Below are positions 9,627 through 17,255 of a stretch of DNA of 64,000 nt, piece after piece. Position 1 is the first letter of the stretch; each line of letters opens with the position of its first letter. The notes under the pieces are model-generated. The model was not told the origin of the DNA. It did not search any database and was given only the letters and a program-made list of their open reading frames with translations. Origin of the DNA: Duganella fentianensis (GTDB taxonomy: Bacteria > Pseudomonadota > Gammaproteobacteria > Burkholderiales > Burkholderiaceae_D); NCBI RefSeq assembly GCF_009857835.1, contig NZ_WWCL01000003.1:682001-746000 (forward strand), in the 5' to 3' direction. Both the position numbers and the translations under genes were made by a program.

Positions 9627-10271
9627 ATGACAGCACTCACGATGACTGATTACCGACCTGCGCGCCGCCGTGCGCTGCTGACTGCTTTGGGCCTAAGTGC
9701 CAGCTTGCTGCTGGGCGGCTGTGCCAGCACGGGTGGCGCAGCGCTGTCGGCCACTACGGTGGCGCCTTACCGCCAGACGCTGGCCCTGCAAGGGTCTATA
9801 GGCATCAACTACCTGCGTGACGGCAAGCGCGAATCGCTGACGGGCACTTTCCAGTGGCAGCAGACGCCTGCCGCAACCGACGTGACGCTGGTATCGCCGA
9901 CGGGCCAGACCGTGGCTGTGCTGCATGTCACGCCAGCACAGGCCAGCCTGCAGCAGAGCGGCCAGCCGCTGCGTACGGCCGCCGATCTGGATAGCCTGAC
10001 CACCCAGACGCTGGGCTGGAGCCTGCCCGTAGCGGGCCTGCGCGACTGGCTGCAGGGCTATGCCACCGATGCGCAGGGCCAGCGCTTCAGCGCTTCGCCT
10101 GCCCGCAACACGGTGGTCACGCGCGATGGCTGGAAAGTCGAATATATGACCTGGCAGGACGAGCAAGCGACCGTGCCGCAACCGAAACGTATCGAGTTGA
10201 CCCGCCTGGGTGCAGGCGAAGTGGAAGAGCTGGCGATCCGCATTGCCATCCGTCCCAGCGTAGAAGAATAA
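9627..10271 (+). CDS. lolB: Outer-membrane lipoprotein receptor LolB
   Basis: 214 residues. Accepts lipoproteins from periplasmic LolA and inserts them in the outer membrane. Signal peptide with basic RPARRR and lipobox LGGC (Cys near residue 32). The mature part has the LolB beta-barrel pattern (SIGINYLRDGKRESLTGTF, FQW) and a TLGWSLPVAGLRDWLQG segment typical of the family. Two in-frame ATGs (9627, 9642) are possible; neither has a strong Shine-Dalgarno. It sits between the TPR lipoprotein and ispE, the standard betaproteobacterial place. Confidence 0.9.
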   Translation: MTALTMTDYRPARRRALLTALGLSASLLLGGCASTGGAALSATTVAPYRQTLALQGSIGINYLRDGKRESLTGTFQWQQTPAATDVTLVSPTGQTVAVLHVTPAQASLQQSGQPLRTAADLDSLTTQTLGWSLPVAGLRDWLQGYATDAQGQRFSASPARNTVVTRDGWKVEYMTWQDEQATVPQPKRIELTRLGAGEVEELAIRIAIRPSVEE

Positions 10272-10280
10272 AATACCGAC

Positions 10281-11159
10281 ATGACAAGTTTGAAACATTG
10301 CCCCGCCCCCGCGAAACTCAATCTCTTCCTGCACGTAAATGGCCGCCGTCCCGATGGCTACCATCTGCTGCAGACCGTGTTCCAGATGGTGGACCATGGC
10401 GATAGTCTGGACTTCACGCTGCGCGACGATGAGCAAATCGTGCGCGTGACGGAACTGGCCGGCGTGCCGCAGGAGTGCGACCTGATTATCCGCGCCGCCC
10501 GGTTGCTGCAGGCGGAAGTGCAGCGCCGCACGGGCCACCTGCCGCGCGGAGTGGATATCGCGATCAATAAGGTGCTGCCCATGGGCGGCGGGCTGGGTGG
10601 CGGCTCGTCCGATGCGGCCACCACGCTGATGGTGCTCAACCATCTGTGGCAAGCCGGCCTGAGCCGCGATGAACTGATGGCCATGGGCTTGCCGCTGGGC
10701 GCCGACATCCCGTTCTTCATCTTTGGCCAGACCGCGTTTGCCGAAGGCGTGGGCGAGGCGCTGCAGCCGGTGCAGGCGGCTGATTGCTGGTATGTGGTGA
10801 TCGAACCGGGGGTAGAAGTCCCTACAGCAGCAATTTTTTCTTCAGAACATTTGACAAGGGATACTCCGCCGGTCATAATATCGGACTTTTCCAGCTACCT
10901 CGAAAATCGAAACGGTTTAAAGGAATTTGGAAAGAACGACTTACAGCAGGTAGCAACGCAGTTATATCCGCCGGTAGCAGAAGCGGTAGCGTGGCTAGCA
11001 GCGTACGGTGATGCCAGGATGACTGGCTCTGGTGCATGTGTGTTCTGTGCGCTGGCCTCCGAAGCTGAAGCAGAGTCGGTGCTGAAACAGGTGCCGGCGA
11101 AGTGGCAAGCATGGAAAGCCAAGGCGCTCCATCATCACCCACTGGATGCGATGTTGTGA
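10281..11159 (+). CDS. ispE: 4-diphosphocytidyl-2-C-methyl-D-erythritol kinase
   Basis: 292 residues, a GHMP kinase of the MEP isoprenoid pathway phosphorylating CDP-ME at the 2-OH. Visible: N-terminal CPAPAKLNLFLHVNGRRPDGYH, the ATP-binding glycine loop PMGGGLGGGSSDAAT, LGADIPFF, and the C-terminal MTGSGACVF. Starts 9 nt after the lolB stop. The stretch about 10820-10990 is visibly more AT-rich than its flanks and uses codons rare nearby (TTA, ATA, GTA), though the frame and family motifs are intact. tRNA-Gln follows downstream with its own promoter. Confidence 0.96.
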   Translation: MTSLKHCPAPAKLNLFLHVNGRRPDGYHLLQTVFQMVDHGDSLDFTLRDDEQIVRVTELAGVPQECDLIIRAARLLQAEVQRRTGHLPRGVDIAINKVLPMGGGLGGGSSDAATTLMVLNHLWQAGLSRDELMAMGLPLGADIPFFIFGQTAFAEGVGEALQPVQAADCWYVVIEPGVEVPTAAIFSSEHLTRDTPPVIISDFSSYLENRNGLKEFGKNDLQQVATQLYPPVAEAVAWLAAYGDARMTGSGACVFCALASEAEAESVLKQVPAKWQAWKAKALHHHPLDAML

Positions 11160-11173
11160 GGCGTAAAAAAGAT

Positions 11174-11202
11174 TTGGCTTAGCGTTAAAATGGCTGTATA
11201 AT
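11174..11202 (+). promoter_or_regulatory. Sigma-70 promoter of tRNA-Gln (and probably prs)
   Basis: -35 TTGGCT at 11174-11179, a 17-nt spacer, and a perfect -10 TATAAT at 11197-11202. Predicted transcription start near 11209, about 26 nt before the tRNA. This is the best-matching promoter in the window. Confidence 0.8.
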
Positions 11203-11234
11203 ATCGGCCTGTAACGACAAGCAGTCAGTTGCGT

Positions 11235-11311
11235 AGGGGAATCGCCAAGCTGGTTAAGGCACCGGATTTTGATTCCGGCATACCAAGGTTCGAATCCTTG
11301 TTCCCCTGCCA
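11235..11311 (+). tRNA. tRNA-Gln (anticodon TTG)
   Basis: 77 nt including an encoded CCA. The acceptor stem AGGGGAA (11235-11241) pairs with TTCCCCT (11301-11307); the anticodon arm CCGGA/TCCGG encloses TTTTGAT, giving anticodon TTG; the T arm CAAGG/CCTTG encloses TTCGAAT. The tRNA-Gln between ispE and prs is a conserved betaproteobacterial arrangement. Confidence 0.97.
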
Positions 11312-11367
11312 TTCGTTTGTATCTGGAACCGTCGAGGCTGAAGCAGTCTCCGGCCGGATAAGGCAAA

Positions 11368-11429
11368 AATGTCTCGCCTGGAGCGGGACATTCTACTTAG
11401 TACACATAGCGTCGGCAGCACTGCCGGCG
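11368..11429 (+). promoter_or_regulatory. Two hairpins in the tRNA-Gln to prs spacer
   Basis: First hairpin: AATGTCTCGC (11368-11377) with GCGGGACATT (11383-11392), ten pairs including one U-G, 5-nt loop. Second: CGTCGGCAG (11410-11418) with CTGCCGGCG (11421-11429). Neither has a T-run, so they look like leader structures or processing sites separating the tRNA from prs mRNA rather than intrinsic terminators. Confidence 0.5.
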
Positions 11430-11469
11430 GCTGTTCAAAAAATTCTTCGACTTTTCTCTGGGACTCCCA

Positions 11470-12420
11470 ATGGCTTTCGAAAACCTGATGGTTTTTACCG
11501 GCAACGCTAATCCTGCATTGGCAGAAGGGGTCGTCAAAAATCTCGGCATCCCTCTCGGCAAGGCAAACGTTTCGAAATTCTCGGACGGCGAAGTGATGGT
11601 AGAGATTAACGAAAACGTCCGCGGTAAAGACGTCTTCGTTCTGCAATCGACCTGCGCCCCTACTAACGACAGCCTGATGGAACTGATCCTGATGGTCGAT
11701 GCACTGAAACGTGCATCCGCTGGTCGTATCACTGCTGCAATTCCTTACTTCGGCTATGCCCGTCAAGACCGTCGCCCGCGTTCGGCACGTGTGGCGATCT
11801 CGGCAAAAGTCGTGGCCAATATGCTGGAAGAAGCCGGCGTCGAGCGCGTCCTGATCATGGATCTGCACGCTGACCAGATTCAGGGCTTCTTCGATATCCC
11901 GGTAGACAACATCTACGCATCGCCAGTTCTGCTGGGCGACCTGCAGAAGAAAAATTACCAGGATCTGCTGGTGGTATCGCCGGACGTCGGCGGCGTAGTG
12001 CGCGCACGTGCACTGGCCAAGCGTCTGGGTTGCGATCTGGCCATCATCGACAAGCGCCGTCCTAAAGCCAACGTTTCCGAAGTGATGAACATCATCGGTG
12101 AAGTGGAAGGCCGTAACTGCGTGATCATGGATGACATGGTCGATACCGCCGGTACGCTGGTGAAAGCGGCAGAAGTGCTGAAAGAGCGCGGCGCCAAGAA
12201 AGTCATCGCGTATTGCACCCACCCTGTGCTGTCCGGTCCTGCGATCGAACGTATCACCACCTCCTCGCTGGACGAGCTGGTTGTGACCGACACGATTCCG
12301 CTGTCCGAAGCTGCCAAGGCCTGCGACAAGATCCGTCAACTGACCTGCGCACCATTGCTGGCAGAGACCTTCAAACGTATCGTCAAGGGTGATTCCGTGA
12401 TCTCCCTGTTCATCGACTAA
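11470..12420 (+). CDS. prs: Ribose-phosphate pyrophosphokinase
   Basis: 316 residues. Makes PRPP from ribose 5-phosphate and ATP for nucleotide, His and Trp synthesis. Family hallmarks: N-terminal [30 protein letters not shown], the metal/ATP region [11 protein letters not shown], and the PRPP-binding loop [10 protein letters not shown]. Length is normal. Codon use is highly biased as in other highly expressed genes. A TCTCTGGGAC stretch precedes the ATG. Transcription probably comes through tRNA-Gln, and rplY follows after a structured spacer. Confidence 0.97.
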   Translation: MAFENLMVFTGNANPALAEGVVKNLGIPLGKANVSKFSDGEVMVEINENVRGKDVFVLQSTCAPTNDSLMELILMVDALKRASAGRITAAIPYFGYARQDRRPRSARVAISAKVVANMLEEAGVERVLIMDLHADQIQGFFDIPVDNIYASPVLLGDLQKKNYQDLLVVSPDVGGVVRARALAKRLGCDLAIIDKRRPKANVSEVMNIIGEVEGRNCVIMDDMVDTAGTLVKAAEVLKERGAKKVIAYCTHPVLSGPAIERITTSSLDELVVTDTIPLSEAAKACDKIRQLTCAPLLAETFKRIVKGDSVISLFID

Positions 12421-12475
12421 GTTCGACGATACGTGATGCCGCAGCCTGTGCTGCGGTGTTGCTAAAAGATTTACG

Positions 12476-12510
12476 CGGCGCACCGGCTTTTGCCGTTGCG
12501 CCGTTGTTGT
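12476..12510 (+). terminator. Terminator-like hairpin after prs
   Basis: CGGCGCA (12476-12482) pairs with TGCGCCG (12497-12503); inside it CGGC/GCCG closes a TTTT loop. The downstream TTGTTGTT is T-rich but not a clean U-tract. May terminate or attenuate transcription between prs and rplY. Confidence 0.5.
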
Positions 12511-12519
12511 TCCGGTTGC

Positions 12520-12597
12520 ATGGGTCGCAAGACCCATATTCTGAAGCACCCTGGTCGCGGGGGCTTCCTAACACGGGGCGCGAGCCCTGTTATTTTT
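12520..12597 (+). promoter_or_regulatory. Structured rplY leader with GNRA-capped hairpins
   Basis: Three successive hairpins lie just before rplY. ATGGGTC-GCAA-GACCCAT (12520-12537) is a perfect 7-bp stem with a GNRA loop. GAAGC/GCTTC (12543-12547/12563-12567) continues inward with CCC/GGG. AACA..GGGC-GCGA-GCCC-TGTT (12570-12591) has another GNRA loop and is followed by TTTTT at 12593-12597, which directly precedes the GGAG Shine-Dalgarno. The last could be a terminator or a ribosome-site-proximal regulatory stem. Autoregulation by L25 is known in enterobacteria; homology to that leader is not established here. Confidence 0.5.
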
Positions 12598-12607
12598 GGA
12601 GTATCAC

Positions 12608-13207
12608 ATGAAAGTAGTAGCATTCAAACGCGAATTGCAAGGTTCCGGAGCGAGCCGCCGCCTGCGCAATTCGGGCCAGACCCCAGGTATCGTTTACGGC
12701 GGTACCGAGCCAGCAATCACCATCTCGCTGGACCACAACGCCCTGTACCACGCTCTGAAAAAAGAAGCGTTCCACTCGTCGATCCTGGATCTGGAAATCG
12801 ACGGCGTTTCCCAGCAAGTTCTGCTGCGCGACTTCCAAGTCCACGCATTCAAACAACTGGTTCTGCACGCTGACTTCCAGCGCGTAGACCAGAACAAAAA
12901 AATGCACACCAAAGTGGCTCTGCACTTCGTGAACGCTGAAGTTTCGCCAGCTGTTAAGCTGCACGGCGCAACCATCAGCCACGTTGCTAACGAAATCGAC
13001 GTATCGTGCCTGCCAAAAGACCTGCCAGAGTTCATCACCGTTGACCTGGCAAACATCGACGTTGGCCACTCGCTGCACGTAGGCGATCTGGTTCTGCCAG
13101 CTGGCGTTACCGCTGTTACCCACGGCGCTAACCTGACCATCGCTACCGCTTCGGTACCTGCTGGTCACGTATCGGCTGAAGCCGCTGCTGCTGAAGAGAA
13201 GAAGTAA
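12608..13207 (+). CDS. rplY: 50S ribosomal protein L25/CTC family
   Basis: 199 residues, the long L25 type: N-terminal 5S-rRNA-binding L25 domain ([27 protein letters not shown]) plus a C-terminal CTC/TL5 beta domain, ending in an Ala/Glu tail. The ATG at 12608 follows TTTTGGAGTATCAC. Codon choice (CCA, GCT, GTT, CGT) is typical of highly expressed genes here. A strong terminator follows, then pth. Confidence 0.97.
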   Translation: MKVVAFKRELQGSGASRRLRNSGQTPGIVYGGTEPAITISLDHNALYHALKKEAFHSSILDLEIDGVSQQVLLRDFQVHAFKQLVLHADFQRVDQNKKMHTKVALHFVNAEVSPAVKLHGATISHVANEIDVSCLPKDLPEFITVDLANIDVGHSLHVGDLVLPAGVTAVTHGANLTIATASVPAGHVSAEAAAAEEKK

Positions 13208-13242
13208 TCACTGATGCCGCCCGCGGGCGGTAGCTAGTGCAG

Positions 13243-13293
13243 CCCCCGCTGGTCTGATCGCACTCTGGTGCGCCTGCCAGCGGGGGTTTTTTT
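13243..13293 (+). terminator. Intrinsic terminator after rplY
   Basis: CCCCCGCTGG (13243-13252) pairs with CCAGCGGGGG (13277-13286), followed by seven T (13287-13293). An ATG in the pth frame begins at 13294, immediately after the T-run. Confidence 0.92.
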
Positions 13294-13326
13294 ATGCCCG
13301 ATCCTATTTTTGCCGCGCAAAATTTT

Positions 13327-13911
13327 ATGCCTATCCGTCTCATCGTTGGTCTCGGCAACCCCGGCGCCGAATACGAACAAACCCGCCACAATGCCGGCTT
13401 CTGGCTGGTCGATAATCTGGCCAACAGCCTGCCCGGCACCCGATTGCAGCGCGAAACGCGCTACAACGCGCTGATGGCGCGCACCAGCGTGGCCGGTCAG
13501 GAAGTGTATCTGCTGGAACCGCAGACCTATATGAACCGTTCCGGCCAGTCGGTCGGTGCGCTGTGCCGCTTCTTCAAGATCACGCCCGATCAGGTGCTGG
13601 TGGTGCACGACGAACTCGATCTGATGCCGGGCATCGCGCGGCTCAAAAAAGGCGGCTCGACCGGTGGCCACAACGGCCTGAAAGACATCACGGCGGCACT
13701 CGGCACGCAGGATTACTGGCGGCTGCGCCTAGGCATCGGCCATCCGCGTACGCTGGGCCTGCAGCAGCCGGTGGCGGATTTCGTGCTGCACCGTCCGCGT
13801 CGCGACGAGCAGGATCTGATCGAACAGGCCATCGATAAGTCGCTGCTGGTGATGAACCAGATCGTCGAAGGCAAATTCGAAGCCGCTACCATGAAGCTGC
13901 ATACGGCCTGA
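13327..13911 (+). CDS. pth: Peptidyl-tRNA hydrolase
   Basis: 194 residues from the ATG at 13327; the frame also has an ATG at 13294 directly after the rplY terminator. The 13327 start gives the family N-terminus ([13 protein letters not shown]); neither has a good Shine-Dalgarno, though GGGGG lies 7 nt before 13294. Cleaves peptidyl-tRNA to recycle tRNA. Motifs: GLGNPG, the catalytic His in [26 protein letters not shown] and GGHNGLKDI. Since a strong terminator precedes it, expression needs read-through or a promoter inside rplY. Confidence 0.95.
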   Translation: MPIRLIVGLGNPGAEYEQTRHNAGFWLVDNLANSLPGTRLQRETRYNALMARTSVAGQEVYLLEPQTYMNRSGQSVGALCRFFKITPDQVLVVHDELDLMPGIARLKKGGSTGGHNGLKDITAALGTQDYWRLRLGIGHPRTLGLQQPVADFVLHRPRRDEQDLIEQAIDKSLLVMNQIVEGKFEAATMKLHTA

Positions 13912-13961
13912 GTTGACGGTGGTATGCTGGTATTTTGATCACGCCAGCAAGGAAACCACCG

Positions 13962-15257
13962 ATGAAATATCTGCCGCTCGCTGCTCTGCTGTTGACCGTC
14001 GGCGCGCACAGCGCCCCTGCACTCGATGCCGCTGCCGTGGCCACGCAGGTGAATGCCATGTATCCCAAGCTCGATGCCATCTATAAGGATCTGCATGCGC
14101 ATCCGGAGATCGCTTTTCAGGAGCAGCGCACGGCCGCCAAGCTGGCAGCAGAAATGCGCAGCCTCGGTTTCGAAGTAACGGAAAAAGTCGGCAAGACGGG
14201 CGTGGTGGCCATCCTGCGCAACGGCGCCGGCCCCACGGTGCTGGTGCGTACCGAAATGGACGGCCTGCCGATGGAAGAAAAATCCGGCTTCCCGTTTTCC
14301 AGCAAAGCCCATGCGCTGCTCGAGGGTAAAGACACCATGGTGGCGCATAGCTGCGGCCATGATGTGCACATGACGGCGTGGCTGGGGGCAGCGCGCACGC
14401 TGGTGGCGATGAAATCGCAGTGGAAGGGCACGCTGATGTTCATCGGCCAGCCTGCAGAAGAAATCGTCAGCGGCGCCAAGGCCATGCTCGATGATGGCCT
14501 GTTCCGCCGCTTCGGCAAACCCGATTACGCGTTTGCCCTGCATAGCTGGCCGCATGCCTACGGCACCATCGGCTATAACAGCGGCCCTGTCTCGTCCAAT
14601 TCGGACGCTATCGAAATCACTTTCAAAGGCCGCGGCGGCCATGGCTCGGCACCGGACAAGGCGCTCGATCCCGTTACCATTGCGGCCCGTTTCGTGGTCG
14701 ATGTGCAGACCGTGGTGAGCCGAGAAAAAGATCCCAGGGAATTCGGTGTAGTCACCATAGGCGCCATCAACGGCGGCACGGTGGGCAACATCATCCCGGA
14801 CTCCGTGCGCGTGCGCGGCACCATCCGTTCCTACAGCCCGGAAGTGCGGGCCAAACTGCTGGCCGGTGTGCGCCGCATTGCCAACGCATCGGCCGCCATG
14901 GCCGATGCGCCGGCGCCGGAGGTGGAGCTGATTGCCGGTGGTGCTGCCATCGACAACAGCGCGGCACTGGTGGCGCGCACCGCGCCCGTGTTCGAACAGG
15001 CTTTCGGTGCGGCCAATGTGGTGCGCCGTCCGGCCATGACGGCCAGCGAAGACTTCTCCGAGTTCGTCAATCAGGGCGTGCCCGGTATGTTCTTCTTCAC
15101 CGGCGTGTACGATCCGGCGGCCGTGGCGGAAGCCGAAAAGCCGGGCGGCAAGCCGCTGGCCTTCAACCACTCGCCTTACTACGCGCCGGTACCGGAACCA
15201 TCGATCAAGACCGCTGCACAGGCGATGGTGCTGGCGGTCATGAACGTGATGCAGTGA
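13962..15257 (+). CDS. Exported M20-family amidohydrolase
   Basis: 431 residues. A signal peptide (MKYLPLAALLLTVGAHSAPA) predicts export. The M20D-type metallohydrolase core has SCGHDVHM (Cys/His ligands), GQPAEE with the catalytic Glu, LHSWPH, a dimerisation domain (GRGGHGSAPD), and a C-terminal FNHSPYY His ligand. Related enzymes hydrolyse N-acyl amino acids, hippurate or amide-conjugated substrates; the substrate here is not predictable. AAGGAAACC precedes the ATG at 13962. It lies between pth and a convergent DUF885 gene and may be a periplasmic scavenger. Confidence 0.88.
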   Translation: MKYLPLAALLLTVGAHSAPALDAAAVATQVNAMYPKLDAIYKDLHAHPEIAFQEQRTAAKLAAEMRSLGFEVTEKVGKTGVVAILRNGAGPTVLVRTEMDGLPMEEKSGFPFSSKAHALLEGKDTMVAHSCGHDVHMTAWLGAARTLVAMKSQWKGTLMFIGQPAEEIVSGAKAMLDDGLFRRFGKPDYAFALHSWPHAYGTIGYNSGPVSSNSDAIEITFKGRGGHGSAPDKALDPVTIAARFVVDVQTVVSREKDPREFGVVTIGAINGGTVGNIIPDSVRVRGTIRSYSPEVRAKLLAGVRRIANASAAMADAPAPEVELIAGGAAIDNSAALVARTAPVFEQAFGAANVVRRPAMTASEDFSEFVNQGVPGMFFFTGVYDPAAVAEAEKPGGKPLAFNHSPYYAPVPEPSIKTAAQAMVLAVMNVMQ

Positions 15258-15267
15258 GATGCAGACT

Positions 15268-15287
15268 AGCCGCCGCAAGCGGCGGCT
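15268..15287. terminator. Hairpin between convergent hydrolase genes
   Basis: AGCCGCCGC (15268-15276) and GCGGCGGCT (15279-15287) form a near-perfect GC-rich hairpin between two stop codons of opposite strands, only 7 nt from the DUF885 stop. There is no T-run on either side, so it may be a Rho-linked or mRNA-stabilising element. Confidence 0.45.
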
Positions 15288-15293
15288 GGTTCA

Positions 15294-17135
15294 TCAGCGC
15301 GTCGCTGCGATCCAGCGGTTGACGCGCGCTTCCAGTATCGGTAGCGGCAGGGTGCCGTCGCCGATCACCACCGCGTGGAACTGCGGGAAGCTGAACTTGT
15401 CGCCCAGCGCGTCCTGCGCACGCTTGCACAGTTCCTGTATCTTCAGTGCGCCGATCTTGTAGCTGAGCGCCTGCGCCGGCCAGACCATATAGCGTTCGAT
15501 CTGGTTTTTGGCGCGCGCTTCCGGCCAGCCCAGTGTGTCCACCAGATAGGCGATGGCCTGCTCGCGGCTCCAGCCTTTGGCGTGCATGCCGGTATCTACG
15601 ACCAGACGCGCGGCGCGCAGCATTTCCGCATTCAGGTGGCCGAAGTAGGCCACCGGATCTTCATACAGGCCCATTTCGCGGCCCAGCGTTTCCGAATACA
15701 GGGCCCAGCCTTCCGTGTAGGCTGCGCTGTTCTGGTTCTCTGTGCTGAACTTGCGGAAGTCGGGCAGATCGAGCTCCTTCAGCAGGGCCGCATGCAGGTG
15801 GTGGCCAGGCACGCCTTCGTGCAGGAACAGACTGACCATGTCGACCCGGCTGTACTGCTTGGCGTCGTTCACCACGGGCCAGAACACGCCCGGGTGCGAA
15901 CCGTCGCCGGCAGGCGGGGTGTAGTGGTCAGACGCGGTGGCGCGCGTGAGTTCCGGTTCCAGATGCAGTTCCAGCTGGGCTTTCGGAATCAGGCTGAAAT
16001 AGGCCGGCAGTTTGGCCTGCACCTGCGCGTAGATGCTGCGGTAGGTGTCGAGCACCTGTTCATCGCTGCTGAAGATGCGGTACTGGTCCTGCCGGGCCAC
16101 CCATTGCGGCAGCAGCTTGGGTTCACCCGTGTAGCCCAGCTTGGGCGCTACTTCGGCCATCTGCTGCTGGATGCGCGCGACTTCTTTCAGGCCCAGTGCA
16201 TGGATGGTTTCCGCCTGCAGGGGCAGGTTGGTGCTGTCCTTGATGCGGGCCGCGTACCATGCCGCGCCATTGGGCAGAGCGCTCCAGCCCGTGCTGGCGC
16301 GGCTGGCCGGCAGATAGTCCGTTTCGAGGAACTGCACGAGGCGGTCGAGGGCCGGTGCAATGCCTTTTTCCACGGCGCTGCGGTAGGCGGCAGCCAGCTG
16401 CTTCTGATCGGCGGCGCTGAAGCCGGCAGGGAAGTGCCTGGCGGGGCTGTAGTAGATGCTCGCTTCGGTGCTGCTGGCGCGCAGGGCGCGCATTTGCGGC
16501 AGCAGTGCCTGCGTGATGGCGGCCGGCTGCACGATGCCGCTGCGCATGCCGGCACGCATATTCGCAATCGCCTGATCTATCCACGCCGGCAGCTGGTTCA
16601 GGCGGCTCAGATAGGCGCGCTGCTGTGCCACCGTGTTAAGCGGTTGCGAGCCGTTACCGTCGGCATAGTTGGCCAGCGTGCTAGGAACATTTTCGAAGTG
16701 GTTCAGCGGCAGCAGGTGCTCGGGGAAGGATTCGAGCTGCATGGCGTTATTCAGCTCGTAGGTGAGCAGCTCGAAGGTTAGCTGGTCCTGCGGGTTGAGC
16801 TGATTGCGCTTGAGCGCCATCAGCTGCTTCTGCATGGCGCGGTACAGATTGAATTGCTGGGCGCGTACTTTGGGGGATATCGCTAGCCCCAGCTGGTCGT
16901 CATAGCGGCTATCGCCGTTGGCGGTAGCGAACAGCAGCGGGTCGAAACGGCAGCGCGCGCGATGGAACTCGGCGGCGATGCGGGCCAGCTGCTGCTGGGC
17001 GTTGCCGGCTTTGGCGCTGTCGCTGTGCTTGGCGCGCGCTGCGGCATTGGCTGGTAGTGTGGTCCAGGTGCTCAGCAGGGCGGTGGCGAGTACGGTGGCG
17101 GTGAGGGCGGAACGGGGACGGCGGACGATCGGCAT
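15294..17135 (-). CDS. Exported DUF885-family metallopeptidase-like protein
   Basis: 613 residues with an N-terminal signal peptide (basic start, then ALTATVLATALLSTW, Ala-rich cleavage region). The DUF885 signature FLHEGVPGHHLH is at about 438-448, followed by EGWALYSETLG near 475; these resemble the HEXXH/E zinc-binding arrangement of M32/M2-like peptidases. Mature length is typical. GAGGAAACC precedes the ATG at 17135. Substrate unknown; most likely a periplasmic oligopeptidase. It follows, on the same strand, the PEP-CTERM metalloprotease gene, separated by a strong hairpin. Confidence 0.88.
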   Translation of the reverse strand: MPIVRRPRSALTATVLATALLSTWTTLPANAAARAKHSDSAKAGNAQQQLARIAAEFHRARCRFDPLLFATANGDSRYDDQLGLAISPKVRAQQFNLYRAMQKQLMALKRNQLNPQDQLTFELLTYELNNAMQLESFPEHLLPLNHFENVPSTLANYADGNGSQPLNTVAQQRAYLSRLNQLPAWIDQAIANMRAGMRSGIVQPAAITQALLPQMRALRASSTEASIYYSPARHFPAGFSAADQKQLAAAYRSAVEKGIAPALDRLVQFLETDYLPASRASTGWSALPNGAAWYAARIKDSTNLPLQAETIHALGLKEVARIQQQMAEVAPKLGYTGEPKLLPQWVARQDQYRIFSSDEQVLDTYRSIYAQVQAKLPAYFSLIPKAQLELHLEPELTRATASDHYTPPAGDGSHPGVFWPVVNDAKQYSRVDMVSLFLHEGVPGHHLHAALLKELDLPDFRKFSTENQNSAAYTEGWALYSETLGREMGLYEDPVAYFGHLNAEMLRAARLVVDTGMHAKGWSREQAIAYLVDTLGWPEARAKNQIERYMVWPAQALSYKIGALKIQELCKRAQDALGDKFSFPQFHAVVIGDGTLPLPILEARVNRWIAATR

Positions 17136-17196
17136 ACGGTTTCCTCGGCAAAGTGGCTAGCCGGGAAAGTCTAGCAGTTCAGCGGCGGATGCAACA

Positions 17197-17227
17197 GGGG
17201 CGGACCCCGTTGCCGGTGGTCCGCCCC
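17197..17227 (-). terminator. Hairpin after the PEP-CTERM metalloprotease gene
   Basis: Perfect 10-bp stem GGGGCGGACC (17197-17206) with GGTCCGCCCC (17218-17227). It lies 29 nt past the leftward stop at 17256 and upstream of DUF885. The downstream strand has only a weak T stretch (TGTTGC). Confidence 0.55.
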
Positions 17228-17255
17228 TGCAGAGTGCTACGCGGGTAGCGTTAGA

